From positions 475,386-539,385 of the forward strand of contig JADFMN010000001.1 of assembly GCA_022563855.1 (NCBI GenBank): a DNA stretch of 64,000 nt, given 5' to 3'. Source of the DNA: Armatimonadota bacterium. Its GTDB lineage: Bacteria > Armatimonadota > Fimbriimonadia > Fimbriimonadales > Fimbriimonadaceae. Position 1 is the first letter of the stretch. Every line of letters starts with the position of its first letter. Below the pieces are notes generated by a model. That model searched no databases and had not been told where the DNA came from. It worked only from the letters and a program-made list of their open reading frames with translations. Both the position numbers and the translations under genes were made by a program. This document shows, in pieces, positions 34,689-44,350 of the stretch.

Positions 34689-35639
34689 TTGACTTCAAAA
34701 GACATCGGAAAACTGACGAGTGATATGGTCGCTGAAATCGAGCGGGCCATCGTCGGGAAACAACAGACGATTATCAACGCCATCTTGACGCTGTTGTGCG
34801 ACGGGCATCTGCTAATCGAGGACGTTCCAGGGGTCGGCAAGACGACCTTGGCGAAAGCGATCGCCAAGACGATCGGCGGCGAGTTCAAGCGAATCCAGTT
34901 CACTCCCGATCTTCTGCCGAGCGACATCACGGGCTCCTCGATCTACAATCAGAAGGAAAGTACGTTTCACTTCCGAAAAGGGCCGCTCTTTGCGAACGTC
35001 GTCCTGGTAGACGAAATAAACCGAGCGACGCCGAAGACCCAATCCGCTCTTCTCGAGGCGATGGAGGAGTACCAGATCACAAGCGATGGCGAGACGCGAC
35101 AACTGGTAAGGCCGTTCTTCGTTATCGCTACGCAGAACAACATCGAGACGACGGGCACGTACCCTCTTCCCGAGGCGCAGCTGGACCGCTTTTTCGCCAC
35201 CGTCTCCCTCGGCTATCCGTCCAAGAGCGCCGAGCAAGAAATCCTGACGACGCAGCGCGTCGCAAACCCGATCGACGATATCAAAATGGTTGTCGGGCTC
35301 AGTGACATGATCGACGCCCAGCGCGCGGTGCGCGAAGTCTTCGTCCACGACAGCATCAAAGAGTACTGTGTCGAGATCGTGCGAGCGACTCGTGAAAGCA
35401 GCCAGCTAATGCTCGGAGCGTCACCGCGCGGCTCGCTGTATCTCATGCATGCCGGCCAAGCGCGCGCGGCGTTGGACGGCAGCGATTTCGTCAGGCCAGA
35501 CGACATCAAATCCGTCGCCCATATGGTGCTGAACCACCGCTTGATCTTGCGCGGCGAGGTTCGTGCCAGAGGCACCGAAAGAAAGGAGGTCGTTCAGCAT
35601 ATTCTCGAAACGGTGCCAGCACCCGTGCCAACTTCGTAG
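34689..35639 (+). CDS. MoxR-family AAA+ ATPase
   Basis: 316 residues, TTG start after a GAGAGG. Walker A GVGKTTLA near residues 51-58, MoxR-specific RIQFTPDLLPSDITGSSIYN, Walker B VLVDEINRATPKTQSALLEAM, and sensor IATQNNIE. A C-terminal lid ends about 310. MoxR ATPases act as chaperones for partner proteins and are typically followed by DUF58 and transglutaminase genes, exactly as here. Acts in the cytosol. Confidence 0.93.
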   Translation: MTSKDIGKLTSDMVAEIERAIVGKQQTIINAILTLLCDGHLLIEDVPGVGKTTLAKAIAKTIGGEFKRIQFTPDLLPSDITGSSIYNQKESTFHFRKGPLFANVVLVDEINRATPKTQSALLEAMEEYQITSDGETRQLVRPFFVIATQNNIETTGTYPLPEAQLDRFFATVSLGYPSKSAEQEILTTQRVANPIDDIKMVVGLSDMIDAQRAVREVFVHDSIKEYCVEIVRATRESSQLMLGASPRGSLYLMHAGQARAALDGSDFVRPDDIKSVAHMVLNHRLILRGEVRARGTERKEVVQHILETVPAPVPTS

Positions 35640-35648
35640 GACAGTCCA

Positions 35649-36851
35649 TTGAACCGATACGCGTCGCTCGCCCTATCGATTGCCAGCCTGTTCTTTCTGG
35701 TGATGGCGATTCTCGTGAACTCGCCGCCGCTGTTCTACATGGTGACGGCGGTGCTTGCGACCCTTGGCGCTGCCGCCGTACAAGCGTATCTGGCGGTCCG
35801 GGCGCTCCGCTTCGAACGGTTCATTCCCCCAGTCGTGCAGGTCGGCGAGCAGGTCACGATCGAGATTACAGTGTGGAGCGAACGCCGCATCATGCGGCCG
35901 CTCATCACGATTTTCGACGATCTGCCGGAGCGCCTTGCGTCAAACGGCATCCGAGCGATCCTCCCGATCGCTCCGTCATTCGACCAACCGATACAGACTC
36001 GGTACACTTTTCGACCGATGAAGCGCGGTCGATACCACTGGTCCAGCTTGACCGTTCGCGGTACCGACGCACTCGGCCTCGTCACTCGCGAGCGGCAGTA
36101 CAAGACCGATCCAGTAACCCTCACCGTCTACCCCGCTCCAATACCGGCCGCGGTCGAGATTAGGCCGATGTCGGGCTGGGGAGCGAGCGAGCTTGAGAGC
36201 GGAAGGAGGCTGGGCTCCGGGCTTGAGCCTCGCGGCATCCGCGAGTACGTGCACGGCGACGCCCAGAGGCACATCCACTGGCCGAGCAGCGCGAGGACCG
36301 GCACACTGATGGTCAAGGAATTCGAGACCGGTTCTGGCATGAACCTGAGCTTCATCCTACAGCAGACGTCGGGCAGCGAGGTCGGAACCGCAGAGTCGTC
36401 TACCCTGGAATCGATGTGTGGAAACGCTCTGTTCATCGCCAACCGGTATCTAGAGATGGGAGCGATCATTACCTTTCCGACCGTCGAGGATCCGCTGGGG
36501 ATCAGCCAGCACCCGGAGACGAGAATCCACGAAATTCGCGAGGTGTTGACAGATGTACAGGCTGACCAGCGAGCTACGATCAGTCAAGAAATCGCCCGCG
36601 TTCAGCCAACCTTAAGAGCTGGATGCACCGTCGTAATCATGATAGGCGTACAAGATGATGAACTGCCTGGAGCGATACTGAACTTAGCGTCATCCCGCAC
36701 TGTGTGCCTGGTGTATGATTTGGACGAATACCGAGAATCTGCGGCGCCGTCGCGGAAGTTGCGGAGAGCCGCGGACTCGCAGTATCTGGGCAAGCTCGAA
36801 GCGGCGGGCGCGGAGGTTATCATGATGCGAAAGGTTGAATCGGTCAAATGA
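35649..36851 (+). CDS. DUF58 domain membrane protein
   Basis: 400 residues, TTG start. Two N-terminal membrane helices (about 7-25 and 30-50), a beta-rich region, then the DUF58 signature YVHGDAQRHIHWPSSARTGTL (near 199-219) in a von Willebrand A-like fold. It sits between MoxR (9 bp) and the transglutaminase (ATGA overlap), the conserved MoxR-DUF58-TgpA gene order. Likely a MoxR client involved in envelope processes. Molecular function unproven in the family. Confidence 0.9.
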   Translation: MNRYASLALSIASLFFLVMAILVNSPPLFYMVTAVLATLGAAAVQAYLAVRALRFERFIPPVVQVGEQVTIEITVWSERRIMRPLITIFDDLPERLASNGIRAILPIAPSFDQPIQTRYTFRPMKRGRYHWSSLTVRGTDALGLVTRERQYKTDPVTLTVYPAPIPAAVEIRPMSGWGASELESGRRLGSGLEPRGIREYVHGDAQRHIHWPSSARTGTLMVKEFETGSGMNLSFILQQTSGSEVGTAESSTLESMCGNALFIANRYLEMGAIITFPTVEDPLGISQHPETRIHEIREVLTDVQADQRATISQEIARVQPTLRAGCTVVIMIGVQDDELPGAILNLASSRTVCLVYDLDEYRESAAPSRKLRRAADSQYLGKLEAAGAEVIMMRKVESVK

Positions 36852-38941
36852 AGAGGATAGCGCCCGAACAGATGTGGTTGGATCATGCGCTGGCTTCGTT
36901 CGGCTGCCTGCTGGCCGTTTACGCAGTCGGAATGTCGTTGATCAACCGGCCGCTTGCCATCACGCTCTCGGTCTGCATCATCGTGACCTCGATCATCGGC
37001 TTCCTGCTTGCGCGGGCTTTGCGCGACCATCCTTTCCGAAAGTACGACTCGTATCTGTGGGCGTTCTTCGGCGTGTTCTCGGTGGGGTTCGTGCTGCGAC
37101 TCAACGAACTGCTGCCGGAGCCGGGATTCCAGATGAACCTGATCGCAGCGGGGGCGCTCTGTTGGATGCTCGTGTTCGGGAGCATGGTCTCCTGGCGCGA
37201 TCAAACGCTGCTGTTCCTGACGCTGCCTTGCATCGCGATCTTCGGGCTCGTCGGCACGTTCGACACGTTCCCGGCTGGAACGCTTTTCTTCTTCCTGTTC
37301 CTCGCCTCGATCGCGGTCCTTTACGCCCGCGTTCACCAGAGATCGATGATCGAGCGCGCTAAGGCGGCCGGCGTCGCAGAGCTTGCGCTCTTGCGTCGAG
37401 GCGTGTGGCGATGGATGGCCGGCCCGGAATGGGCGCTGGCGTCGGCAACGTTGATCATTCTGTTCAGCCTGGTCGGCGGACCGTTGCTGCGGGGCTCGCT
37501 GAAGAAAGTTGCCGGCAACGTCAACGTCACGATTACTCCTCCGCCGCAAAGTATCAGCGGCAATCAGGCCACCGACAACTCGGACGTCAAGATCGGTCGC
37601 GGCGCACAGTTCAATCTTGACGATGACATCTTGGAGATCGACATCGAAGGTCAACAGTACCTTCGCGTGACGTCGTATTCAACTTACACAGGCAGCGGTT
37701 GGAGCCAAGCTGGCGTCAGTCTGCCGGCCGATTCTCCCCTGCACACGTTTGAACCTGACCCGCGGAACCCGCAACGTGGCCCACACGGAGGGATTGCGGC
37801 TTGGTCCGGATTCGCCTCGCCGCCGTACGAGCCGATTCTCAATCCAGAGTCCGTTGAGTTCTGGATAAGAAACGTCGCTTCGAACGTTCGGACGATCATG
37901 ACGCCGGGGTCTATTTCAGAGGTGTTCGTCGATGCACAGGACGTCACATTCGGTGCCGGCGGCCTGGCGTGGCTGGATGACGGGTTTCCCGACGGCAAAG
38001 AGGTCCGGGTCTACGCCATCGTCAGGCCCGACAGAGCGCGGCTCGATAACGCCGAGCTGCCCCCCGCTCTGATGCCGCTGCAACCGTTGCTCGAAAGCCG
38101 CGAGCGCATTCCGGCGCGGGTTCGCGATCTTGCGTATCGGGTGACAGCCGGATTCGACTCTGACTACGAAAAGGCGCGGGCGATTCAAGACGCGATCGAA
38201 AGCCGAGTTCGCTACAACATTAACTCAGCGAGAGTTCCGAACGACGAAGACCCTTGCGAGTACTTCCTGTACGAATCGAAGGAAGGGTACTGCGATCTTT
38301 TCGCCACGTCGATGACGCTGATGGCGCGCTCCGTGGGACTGCCAGCGCGTTACGCGATCGGTTATCTCATCAATGAGGCGGAGCGCACGGACGACGGGTA
38401 CTACTCGATTTCGGGAAAGGACTACCACGCTTGGGCGGAAATCTACTTCGAAGACGCCGGATGGGTGGTTTTCGATCCGACCGAAGGCGCTCCTGACGTC
38501 GACGGCGCAGGCGTCGGGTCCGCTGCCAATACTGCGGTGCCTTGGTATAAGAGGACCTGGTTTATTTGGACTATGGTCGTTACGGTTCTCGCGGCCATCG
38601 CCGCACCGCTGAGCGCCATGTATCTAGCGCGCGCTGGAACGCCGGGGGCGAAGCGCGTGCGCACCGCAGGCGAGGTATTCCGGCTGCACACGTCGTTCTA
38701 CAAGAGCATCGAGAAGCTTGCCGGAAGGCCGAAGCGCTTTAGCCAAACAACGCGGGAGTTCGTCTCTTTGAACGAAGGCAAGCTGGGCGCCGAGCACGGC
38801 ACAGCGAGCGAGCTCGTTCGACAGTTCGAGAGCGCGATGTTCTCGGCGGAGTCAATATCACGCGATGCGTTGGCGAAACTCTCGCGAACGGTCGCAGAAT
38901 TCCGTTCCACGTTGCACCGATTGCGCCGGGCGGGTGCATAA
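36848..38941 (+). CDS. TgpA-like membrane transglutaminase-domain protein
   Basis: 697 residues. About six N-terminal membrane helices (10-220), a periplasmic transglutaminase-like domain with the Cys-His-Asp triad at C482 (EGYCDLFATSMTLMARSVG), H527 (YHAWAEIYF) and D543 (FDPTEGAP), then a single helix (about 570-592) and a cytoplasmic C-terminal tail (DUF4129-like). Acts at the inner membrane with the catalytic domain outside. ATGA-coupled to DUF58, and followed 7 bp later by holA. In TgpA of Pseudomonas the gene is essential; the reaction catalysed is not established. Confidence 0.92.
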   Translation: MKRIAPEQMWLDHALASFGCLLAVYAVGMSLINRPLAITLSVCIIVTSIIGFLLARALRDHPFRKYDSYLWAFFGVFSVGFVLRLNELLPEPGFQMNLIAAGALCWMLVFGSMVSWRDQTLLFLTLPCIAIFGLVGTFDTFPAGTLFFFLFLASIAVLYARVHQRSMIERAKAAGVAELALLRRGVWRWMAGPEWALASATLIILFSLVGGPLLRGSLKKVAGNVNVTITPPPQSISGNQATDNSDVKIGRGAQFNLDDDILEIDIEGQQYLRVTSYSTYTGSGWSQAGVSLPADSPLHTFEPDPRNPQRGPHGGIAAWSGFASPPYEPILNPESVEFWIRNVASNVRTIMTPGSISEVFVDAQDVTFGAGGLAWLDDGFPDGKEVRVYAIVRPDRARLDNAELPPALMPLQPLLESRERIPARVRDLAYRVTAGFDSDYEKARAIQDAIESRVRYNINSARVPNDEDPCEYFLYESKEGYCDLFATSMTLMARSVGLPARYAIGYLINEAERTDDGYYSISGKDYHAWAEIYFEDAGWVVFDPTEGAPDVDGAGVGSAANTAVPWYKRTWFIWTMVVTVLAAIAAPLSAMYLARAGTPGAKRVRTAGEVFRLHTSFYKSIEKLAGRPKRFSQTTREFVSLNEGKLGAEHGTASELVRQFESAMFSAESISRDALAKLSRTVAEFRSTLHRLRRAGA

Positions 38942-38948
38942 TCGTTCT

Positions 38949-40049
38949 GTGGTTCTAGACGTCAAGAAGGCTGGCAAACACAACGTCGTCATGCTGTTCG
39001 GGCCAGAGCCGAGCTTGCGACGGGAGGCTCTCCTCGAGATCCTCGCGCTGTACGATCTGCAGCCGGACGACATCGACATCGAGACGACCTTGGCGGACGA
39101 GCGGACGCCCGCAGAGTGGATCGCGTCAGCCAGCGCGATCCCGTTCATGGGCAGCAAGCGCGTCGTCGTCGTACGCAACCTGTTGCGGCTGGACCCGAAA
39201 ATCCAGTGGCCGGATCACAAGGCGAAACTGGGCGAGCATCCGTTCGTCGATGAACTGGCCAGCCTGCCGAACTCTTCGCTCCTGGTCCTCGTGGCTGACA
39301 GCGAGGTCGGCGATGAGGACCGCCAGCGCCGACTGGCCCCGATCTGCGAGCGGTGGTCAAAGCTCGTCGTCGCAGGCAAGGGGTATCCGCAAAAGCTGGA
39401 GCACAGCCCGGAGGAGATCAGAAGGCAACTCCGCGCAAAGGCGAAAGCGATGGGGAAAAGCCTCTCCGCGACCTCGGCCAGCCTTCTGGCGGAGATGACA
39501 GGCGGAAACCTGACAGTGGCGCTCGAAGAGCTGAACAAGGCCGCGCTCTACGTCGGAGATGAGAAGCAGATCTCTGACCAGGACTTGCTGCGCGTTGTGG
39601 CGGCCGAGCAAGATTACAACGTTTACAAGCTCGTGGATTCCATCGTCGCCGGAACGTCCGGCCAGGCTCTCTCGCAGTTGAGAACCTTGTACAGCCGCCA
39701 GTCAAGGATCGAGGGCCAAACTTTCTCCAGGGTGTTTCCGACTATCGCGCGACAGTTCCGGCTGATCTGGCAAGCACGGCTCTGCATCGAAGCGAACTGC
39801 TCGACCAGCAACCCCAGTCGGGCGGTGCTCGAAATGCTGCCGGTCGGCACCAGAATCAGCGACCAAAGGGAGTGGCTGCAGCGCAAGGCGTCTCAGGCCG
39901 CGAGGCGGCTCTCTCTCCGCAAGATCGCACGCGTCTTCAACGTGCTGCAGAGAGCCGATTCGAAGATGAAGGGACTCCGCCCGTCCTTCACCAATCAGGA
40001 GACGGTGGAGGACATGGTGCTGCGGCTAGCGTCGATCTGCCGCGCGTGA
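38949..40049 (+). CDS. holA: DNA polymerase III delta subunit
   Basis: 366 residues from GTG 38949, 7 bp after the transglutaminase stop; the ATG at 38865 lies inside the upstream gene. Matches HolA: N-terminal AAA-like domain VVMLFGPEPSLRREALLEIL, IPFMGSKRVVVVRNLLRL, SLLVLVADSEV; middle LLAEMTGGNLTVALEELNKAALY; C-terminal helical domain VYKLVDSIVAGTSGQAL. Delta loads the beta clamp. Unlike the catalytic clamp-loader subunits it lacks a Walker A, as expected. It is placed in a MoxR/TgpA operon and converges on dnaB with a 3-bp gap. Confidence 0.92.
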   Translation: MVLDVKKAGKHNVVMLFGPEPSLRREALLEILALYDLQPDDIDIETTLADERTPAEWIASASAIPFMGSKRVVVVRNLLRLDPKIQWPDHKAKLGEHPFVDELASLPNSSLLVLVADSEVGDEDRQRRLAPICERWSKLVVAGKGYPQKLEHSPEEIRRQLRAKAKAMGKSLSATSASLLAEMTGGNLTVALEELNKAALYVGDEKQISDQDLLRVVAAEQDYNVYKLVDSIVAGTSGQALSQLRTLYSRQSRIEGQTFSRVFPTIARQFRLIWQARLCIEANCSTSNPSRAVLEMLPVGTRISDQREWLQRKASQAARRLSLRKIARVFNVLQRADSKMKGLRPSFTNQETVEDMVLRLASICRA

Positions 40050-40052
40050 AGG

Positions 40053-41468
40053 TCACTCGCTTCGATCGCGGAGCATCTTCCAGTATTGTGCTTTCGAGTC
40101 CTCGTCCAACTGGGTGAATCGCGTGTACGACGGTTGGAACCCGAGCAAGACCGTGCCGGTCGGACCGTTTCTGTGCTTGCCGATGATCAGCTCGGTCGCT
40201 TCGTTTTCGCCGGCGGTCGCATCCTGGAAACTGCTGACCTCCTGCCGCTGGTAGTACTTGTGGCGGTAGATGAACATCACCATATCGGCCTCGGCCTCGA
40301 TCGATCCGGATTCGCGAATGTCTGCCAGCATCGGACGCTTGTTCTCACGGGATTCCACGGCTCGGTTCAGCTGGCTCAGCGCGATGACAGGAACGTCGAG
40401 CTCCTTCGACAAGGCTTTCAATCCGCGAGCGATTTCGCCGATCTCCTGTGTGCGGTTCTCGCTCCGTCTGCTGCCGCGCATCAACTGCAGGTAGTCGACG
40501 ATCACCAGCGAGAGCCCTCCGTCGGCCTTGAGGCGCCTGCACTTGCCTCGCATCTCCAAAGGGGAGATGTCAGAGGAGTCGTCGATGAAGATCGGCATGC
40601 TGTGAAGGGCCTCGCAGGCGTCTACTAGCTTCTGGTAGTTCTCGTTGCTGAGGTTCGCCTTCTTCAGCGTGTTCATCGGCACCTTCGCCAGCATCGAAAT
40701 CAGCCGCCGGACGAGCTGTTGGCCGCTCATTTCTAAGCTGAAGATTGCGACGTTCCCCTTCCCTTGGCCTGCTACGTGGAGCGCGAAGTTCAGGGCTAGC
40801 GAAGTCTTGCCCATCGCCGGGCGGGCGGCGATAACCACGAAATCCCCACCGTAGAACCCGGTCGTAACCTCATCCAAGTCCGAATACCCGGTAGGTGTGC
40901 CCAGGATCGGCTCCCCTGTGTCCATCAGGTGGTCTACGTCCTCGAAGAACTGCGTCGCGAGGGTCGCGACTCCCTCGAAGTACCTGCCGAGTCTCTTGCG
41001 CCCGACTTCGAACACAAGCGACTCGGCCTCGTTCACCATCTCGTCCGCAGTGCCGTCCGGCCTGTGGACGTCCTTCAGAATCTGATTCGCTGCGTCCTCC
41101 AACCTCCGCAGGGTTGCCTTGTCTTGGACGATGCCGGCGTAGTACTCGGAGTTCGCGGCGCTTGGCACGCTTTCGACGATCTTGATCAGATACTCTTTTC
41201 CACCGACCTGGTCCAGCTTCTCTCGCTCAAGCAGCTCGTTTTTGAGCGTCACAAGGTCGATCACTTTGTGCGAAGTCAAGAGTTGCGTGAGCGCCCGGAA
41301 TATCTCTCTGTGCGCAGGGACGTAGAAGTCGTCCTCCGTGACGAAGTTGACGACCTGCTCCGACGCACGCTCGCTGAGCATCATAGAGCCAAGCACGGCC
41401 ATCTCTGCCTCGATGTTGTTCGCCGGAACCAAGTCTTCAAGTCGCGGGTCGGGGACTGCCTGTGCCAT
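40053..41468 (-). CDS. dnaB: Replicative DNA helicase DnaB
   Basis: 471 residues, normal for DnaB. N-terminal domain PANNIEAEMAVLGSMMLS (15-32). RecA-like C-terminal domain: FVVIAARPAMGKTSLALNFA (Walker A 215-222), IFSLEMSGQQLVRRLIS, LVIVDYLQLMRG (Walker B) and VIALSQLNRAVESRENKRP. It ends with GPTGTVLLGFQPSYTRF. No intein interrupts the P-loop. Unwinds the fork as a hexamer and works with DnaE and HolA, both encoded in this window. Single gene, converging with holA. Confidence 0.97.
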   Translation of the reverse strand: MAQAVPDPRLEDLVPANNIEAEMAVLGSMMLSERASEQVVNFVTEDDFYVPAHREIFRALTQLLTSHKVIDLVTLKNELLEREKLDQVGGKEYLIKIVESVPSAANSEYYAGIVQDKATLRRLEDAANQILKDVHRPDGTADEMVNEAESLVFEVGRKRLGRYFEGVATLATQFFEDVDHLMDTGEPILGTPTGYSDLDEVTTGFYGGDFVVIAARPAMGKTSLALNFALHVAGQGKGNVAIFSLEMSGQQLVRRLISMLAKVPMNTLKKANLSNENYQKLVDACEALHSMPIFIDDSSDISPLEMRGKCRRLKADGGLSLVIVDYLQLMRGSRRSENRTQEIGEIARGLKALSKELDVPVIALSQLNRAVESRENKRPMLADIRESGSIEAEADMVMFIYRHKYYQRQEVSSFQDATAGENEATELIIGKHRNGPTGTVLLGFQPSYTRFTQLDEDSKAQYWKMLRDRSE

Positions 41469-41599
41469 GTGCCTTTAAAGTATGAGACGGGTTTGAGCGG
41501 TCGCAAGGACTATCTTCTGACCGCTTGTCAGTCCGCTTTTCCCCAATCAGGAAACGTGGAGAACAGCAGAACGGAATGAGCCGTCGCAACCGCTCTGAA

Positions 41600-42574
41600 T
41601 CAAAGCGCTACTGGCTGGCAAGTCCGGGCACTTTCGATCGCGGCCTCGGCGATCGCGACCGCCCTCATGCCATCGTCGGCAGACACTGGCAGCGGAGCGC
41701 CGTCGCGGACCGCATCAAGAAAAGCGCGCAACTGCCTGTAGAAAGGATCGTCGGTCGGAGCAAGGGCTGACTCCGACCGAGAGCCGGACTCTCCGTGAAC
41801 GCGCAAGTTCGGGACGTCCCGCGAGTCATACTCGATCATGCCGTCGCTTCCGCAGATCTCGAAAGTCGCACGGAAGCCGCTCGGATCCATCCAGGTCGTC
41901 TCCGCATGGCCGAGGCAGCCGGATTCGAACTCCAGAGTCGTCAGAGCGTAGTCGCCCGTGAACTCGGCATCCGCCACTCCCGGCCCAAGCCGCACCGTGC
42001 GCGCAAACACCGACTTCACCTCGCCGAACGTCCACCGCATCCAATCGAAGTCGTGAACGGCCAAGTCGAGCAGGATTCCGCCTGACCGATCCTCGTCGCG
42101 GAACCAGAGGTCGCTTCCCTTCGGAGCCCTACCTCCCCTGCGCGTTCGCACCGTCGCCGGTCGTCCGACCTTACCGTCGATAACGGCCTGGTGGGCGGCA
42201 GCGAACTCAGGGAAGAACCGCACGACCTGCCCTGGCATCAACGGTACGCCAGCCGCCATCGCCGCGTCGATCATCTTCCGGCACTGCGCCACCGTGCGCG
42301 CCATCGGCTTTTCCACTAGCGTCGGCTTCCCTGCTGCTATCGACGCCTCGGCCACGACCAAGTGCGAATCCGTCGGCGTGCAGATGTCGACGACATCGAC
42401 GGAGGAGAGCAGCTCGTCCAGCGACGACGTGGATCGGGCTAAAAACTGCGAGCAGTAGGCCTCCAGCCGCTCACCGCTCATGTCGAAAGCGCACAACTCG
42501 ACGTCGTCCATCAGCGCGTACTTGCGCGCGTGGACGGAGCCCATTCCGCCGACGCCGACGACTCCAACTCGCAT
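41600..42574 (-). CDS. Gfo/Idh/MocA family oxidoreductase
   Basis: 324 residues from ATG 42574, which opens MRVGVVGVGGMGSVHARKY (Rossmann GxGxxG, 7-12); an ATG 60 codons upstream lies within the divergent gene's leader. Family marks: DICTPTDSHLVVAEASIAAGKPTLVEKPMART (the EKP catalytic-Lys motif), VRFFPEFAA, and DLAVHDFDWMRWTFGE with the catalytic H-D region. NAD(P)-dependent oxidation of a sugar or inositol-like substrate. The exact substrate is unknown and no sugar operon is attached. Confidence 0.9.
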   Translation of the reverse strand: MRVGVVGVGGMGSVHARKYALMDDVELCAFDMSGERLEAYCSQFLARSTSSLDELLSSVDVVDICTPTDSHLVVAEASIAAGKPTLVEKPMARTVAQCRKMIDAAMAAGVPLMPGQVVRFFPEFAAAHQAVIDGKVGRPATVRTRRGGRAPKGSDLWFRDEDRSGGILLDLAVHDFDWMRWTFGEVKSVFARTVRLGPGVADAEFTGDYALTTLEFESGCLGHAETTWMDPSGFRATFEICGSDGMIEYDSRDVPNLRVHGESGSRSESALAPTDDPFYRQLRAFLDAVRDGAPLPVSADDGMRAVAIAEAAIESARTCQPVAL

Positions 42575-42622
42575 GGCGCTATTTTGGCGCATTGACAGAT
42601 GCACTCCTGTGCGGAGGCTAAA

Positions 42623-43393
42623 ATGCTTACGGTGACGTACCTCTACTGCGTGTTCGCCGGGCTGGCCGCAGGGGTTATTGGCGGTCTTTTCGGGGTCGCA
42701 GGAGGGATCATCCTCGTGCCGTTCCTTGTGCTGGCGCTCAAGCTCGATCAGCACACCGCGCAGGGCACGTCGCTTCTCACGTTGGCTATGCCAGTGGTCG
42801 GACTTGCGGCGTACAACTACTACCGAGACGGCAACATGGTGGTCGCCGTCGGGATCGCCTTGGCGGTCGGTATCGCATCTGGCGGATTGATCGGCAGCAA
42901 GATCGCGCTGGGGTTCAGCCCTCGGACGATGCGCCGGGCGTTCAGCGGCTTCCTCATTGTCGCCGCGATCTACATGATCTTCAAGAGTCTGTCTGCGACT
43001 CCGACAGTCGCAGACCAGGTGGAGTTGAGCGGCTGGATCTATCTGGGCTGTTACGGAGTAGGGCTGGCCGCAGGGATCATGGGCGGACTGTTCGGCATCG
43101 GCGGTGGGATCGTCATCGTTCCGTTCATGGGATTGGCGCTCGGGTTTTCACAGCATATGGCGCAAGGAACTTCGCTGCTGGCTCTTTCGCTGCCGGTCGC
43201 TGCGTTCGGCGCGTACAACTACCACAAGAAGGGCAACGTCCAGCCGAAGAAGTCGCTCGCGCTCGCAGTAGGTTTAGTCGCGGGCGCGTTTCTCGGCAGC
43301 AAGTTTGCCCTCGGCCTTGCGCCCACGACCATGCAGCTTGCGTTCGCCGGGTTCGTCATTCTGACGGCGACGTATTTGATCGTGAAGAAGTAG
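42623..43393 (+). CDS. TauE/SafE-family sulfite/anion exporter
   Basis: 256 residues from ATG 42623 with GGAGG 7 bases upstream. Seven to eight membrane helices in two tandem homologous halves. The first half has AGVIGGLFGVAGGIILVPFL, QHTAQGTSLLTLAMPVVGL and AYNYYRDGN. The second half has AGIMGGLFGIGGGIVIVPFM, QHMAQGTSLLALSLPVAAF and AYNYHKKGN. This inverted-repeat-like duplication is typical of TauE, which moves sulfite, sulfonates or similar anions across the inner membrane. Substrate unknown. It overlaps the convergent EamA gene by 38 bp. Confidence 0.93.
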   Translation: MLTVTYLYCVFAGLAAGVIGGLFGVAGGIILVPFLVLALKLDQHTAQGTSLLTLAMPVVGLAAYNYYRDGNMVVAVGIALAVGIASGGLIGSKIALGFSPRTMRRAFSGFLIVAAIYMIFKSLSATPTVADQVELSGWIYLGCYGVGLAAGIMGGLFGIGGGIVIVPFMGLALGFSQHMAQGTSLLALSLPVAAFGAYNYHKKGNVQPKKSLALAVGLVAGAFLGSKFALGLAPTTMQLAFAGFVILTATYLIVKK

Positions 43394-44267
43394 CGGCCGC
43401 GCTCGCGACCATCGTGCCGGCTACGACGACCGCCATTCCAAGAATCTGCACCCACGTCAGGCTCTCGCCGAACGCCGCCCACGCGAACAGCGCCGCAGTC
43501 GGCGGGATGAAGAACTGCACGACGCCGGTCTTTGCCGGGCCGACGTCGGCCAGCCCCTTGTAGTACATCGAGAACCCTCCGATGCCGGCGACCAGCACGA
43601 GGTACCCGAACGCCAGCCAGCCGTAGAGCGGGATCGCCGACCAATCCGTCTTGACCAGCGGCACGATCCCGTAAGGCAGCAGCGCCAGCAAGCCGCCTGG
43701 AAACGTCAGCGTGAACACCCCGAACGGCGATCCGCTAGCCACCAAAGGACGCATCAGAATGACCGACCACGCCCACACGATCGCAGAGATCAGCACTAGC
43801 AGCGCGCCTGTCGTGCTGCCCTCGATCGCCGCCCCTCCGCCGACGATCACGATCACCGCGCCAGAAAACGCCACGAGTCCTCCGATCACCAGGCGCGGTG
43901 TGGAACGTTCCTGACCTGCGAGGATTGCGAACAAACCGATCCAAACTGGTGCGGTCGCCAGAACGATGGCCCCCTGCGCCGCTCCGGCCGTTCGCATCCC
44001 CTCCAGGAAGAAGACCATGTACAGGCCGTTCGCGACAAACCCTGCGAACACGTATCTCCATCTCTGCCCCTTGGGGTACTTGAGATCAACCCGCAACAAG
44101 GCCGCGATACCAAATAGGATCGGGAGCATCAGGAGGTACCGAGCCAGCGCAGCTACCGACGGTTCGAGATACCCCAGGACGACCTTGATGACGCTGAAGT
44201 TGAGCCCCCAAATGACGACGACCAGCACCAGGGCAGGGTGCGGCAGTCGCCGTCGCCAGTCGGGCAT
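43356..44267 (-). CDS. EamA/DMT-family transporter
   Basis: 303 residues, ten predicted membrane helices in two EamA repeats: LVLVVVIWGLNFSVIKVVLG...GSFLxxA-type start near 15-34, and the second half beginning ALLVLISAIVWAWSVILMRP near 155-174. Members export amino acids, nucleotide sugars or metabolites by antiport. The substrate cannot be inferred. Its 3' end overlaps the TauE gene (convergent), and its promoter lies in the 83-bp gap to the divergent thioredoxin-fold gene. Confidence 0.9.
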   Translation of the reverse strand: MPDWRRRLPHPALVLVVVIWGLNFSVIKVVLGYLEPSVAALARYLLMLPILFGIAALLRVDLKYPKGQRWRYVFAGFVANGLYMVFFLEGMRTAGAAQGAIVLATAPVWIGLFAILAGQERSTPRLVIGGLVAFSGAVIVIVGGGAAIEGSTTGALLVLISAIVWAWSVILMRPLVASGSPFGVFTLTFPGGLLALLPYGIVPLVKTDWSAIPLYGWLAFGYLVLVAGIGGFSMYYKGLADVGPAKTGVVQFFIPPTAALFAWAAFGESLTWVQILGMAVVVAGTMVASAAATSSRSNTSPSE

Positions 44268-44350
44268 GGCGCAAGTATGGCGGCTCCGAAACTCCGGCGT
44301 TGGGCCGGGAAACGGAGATACTTGCTACTTGATTGCAGTATAAAGAGATC

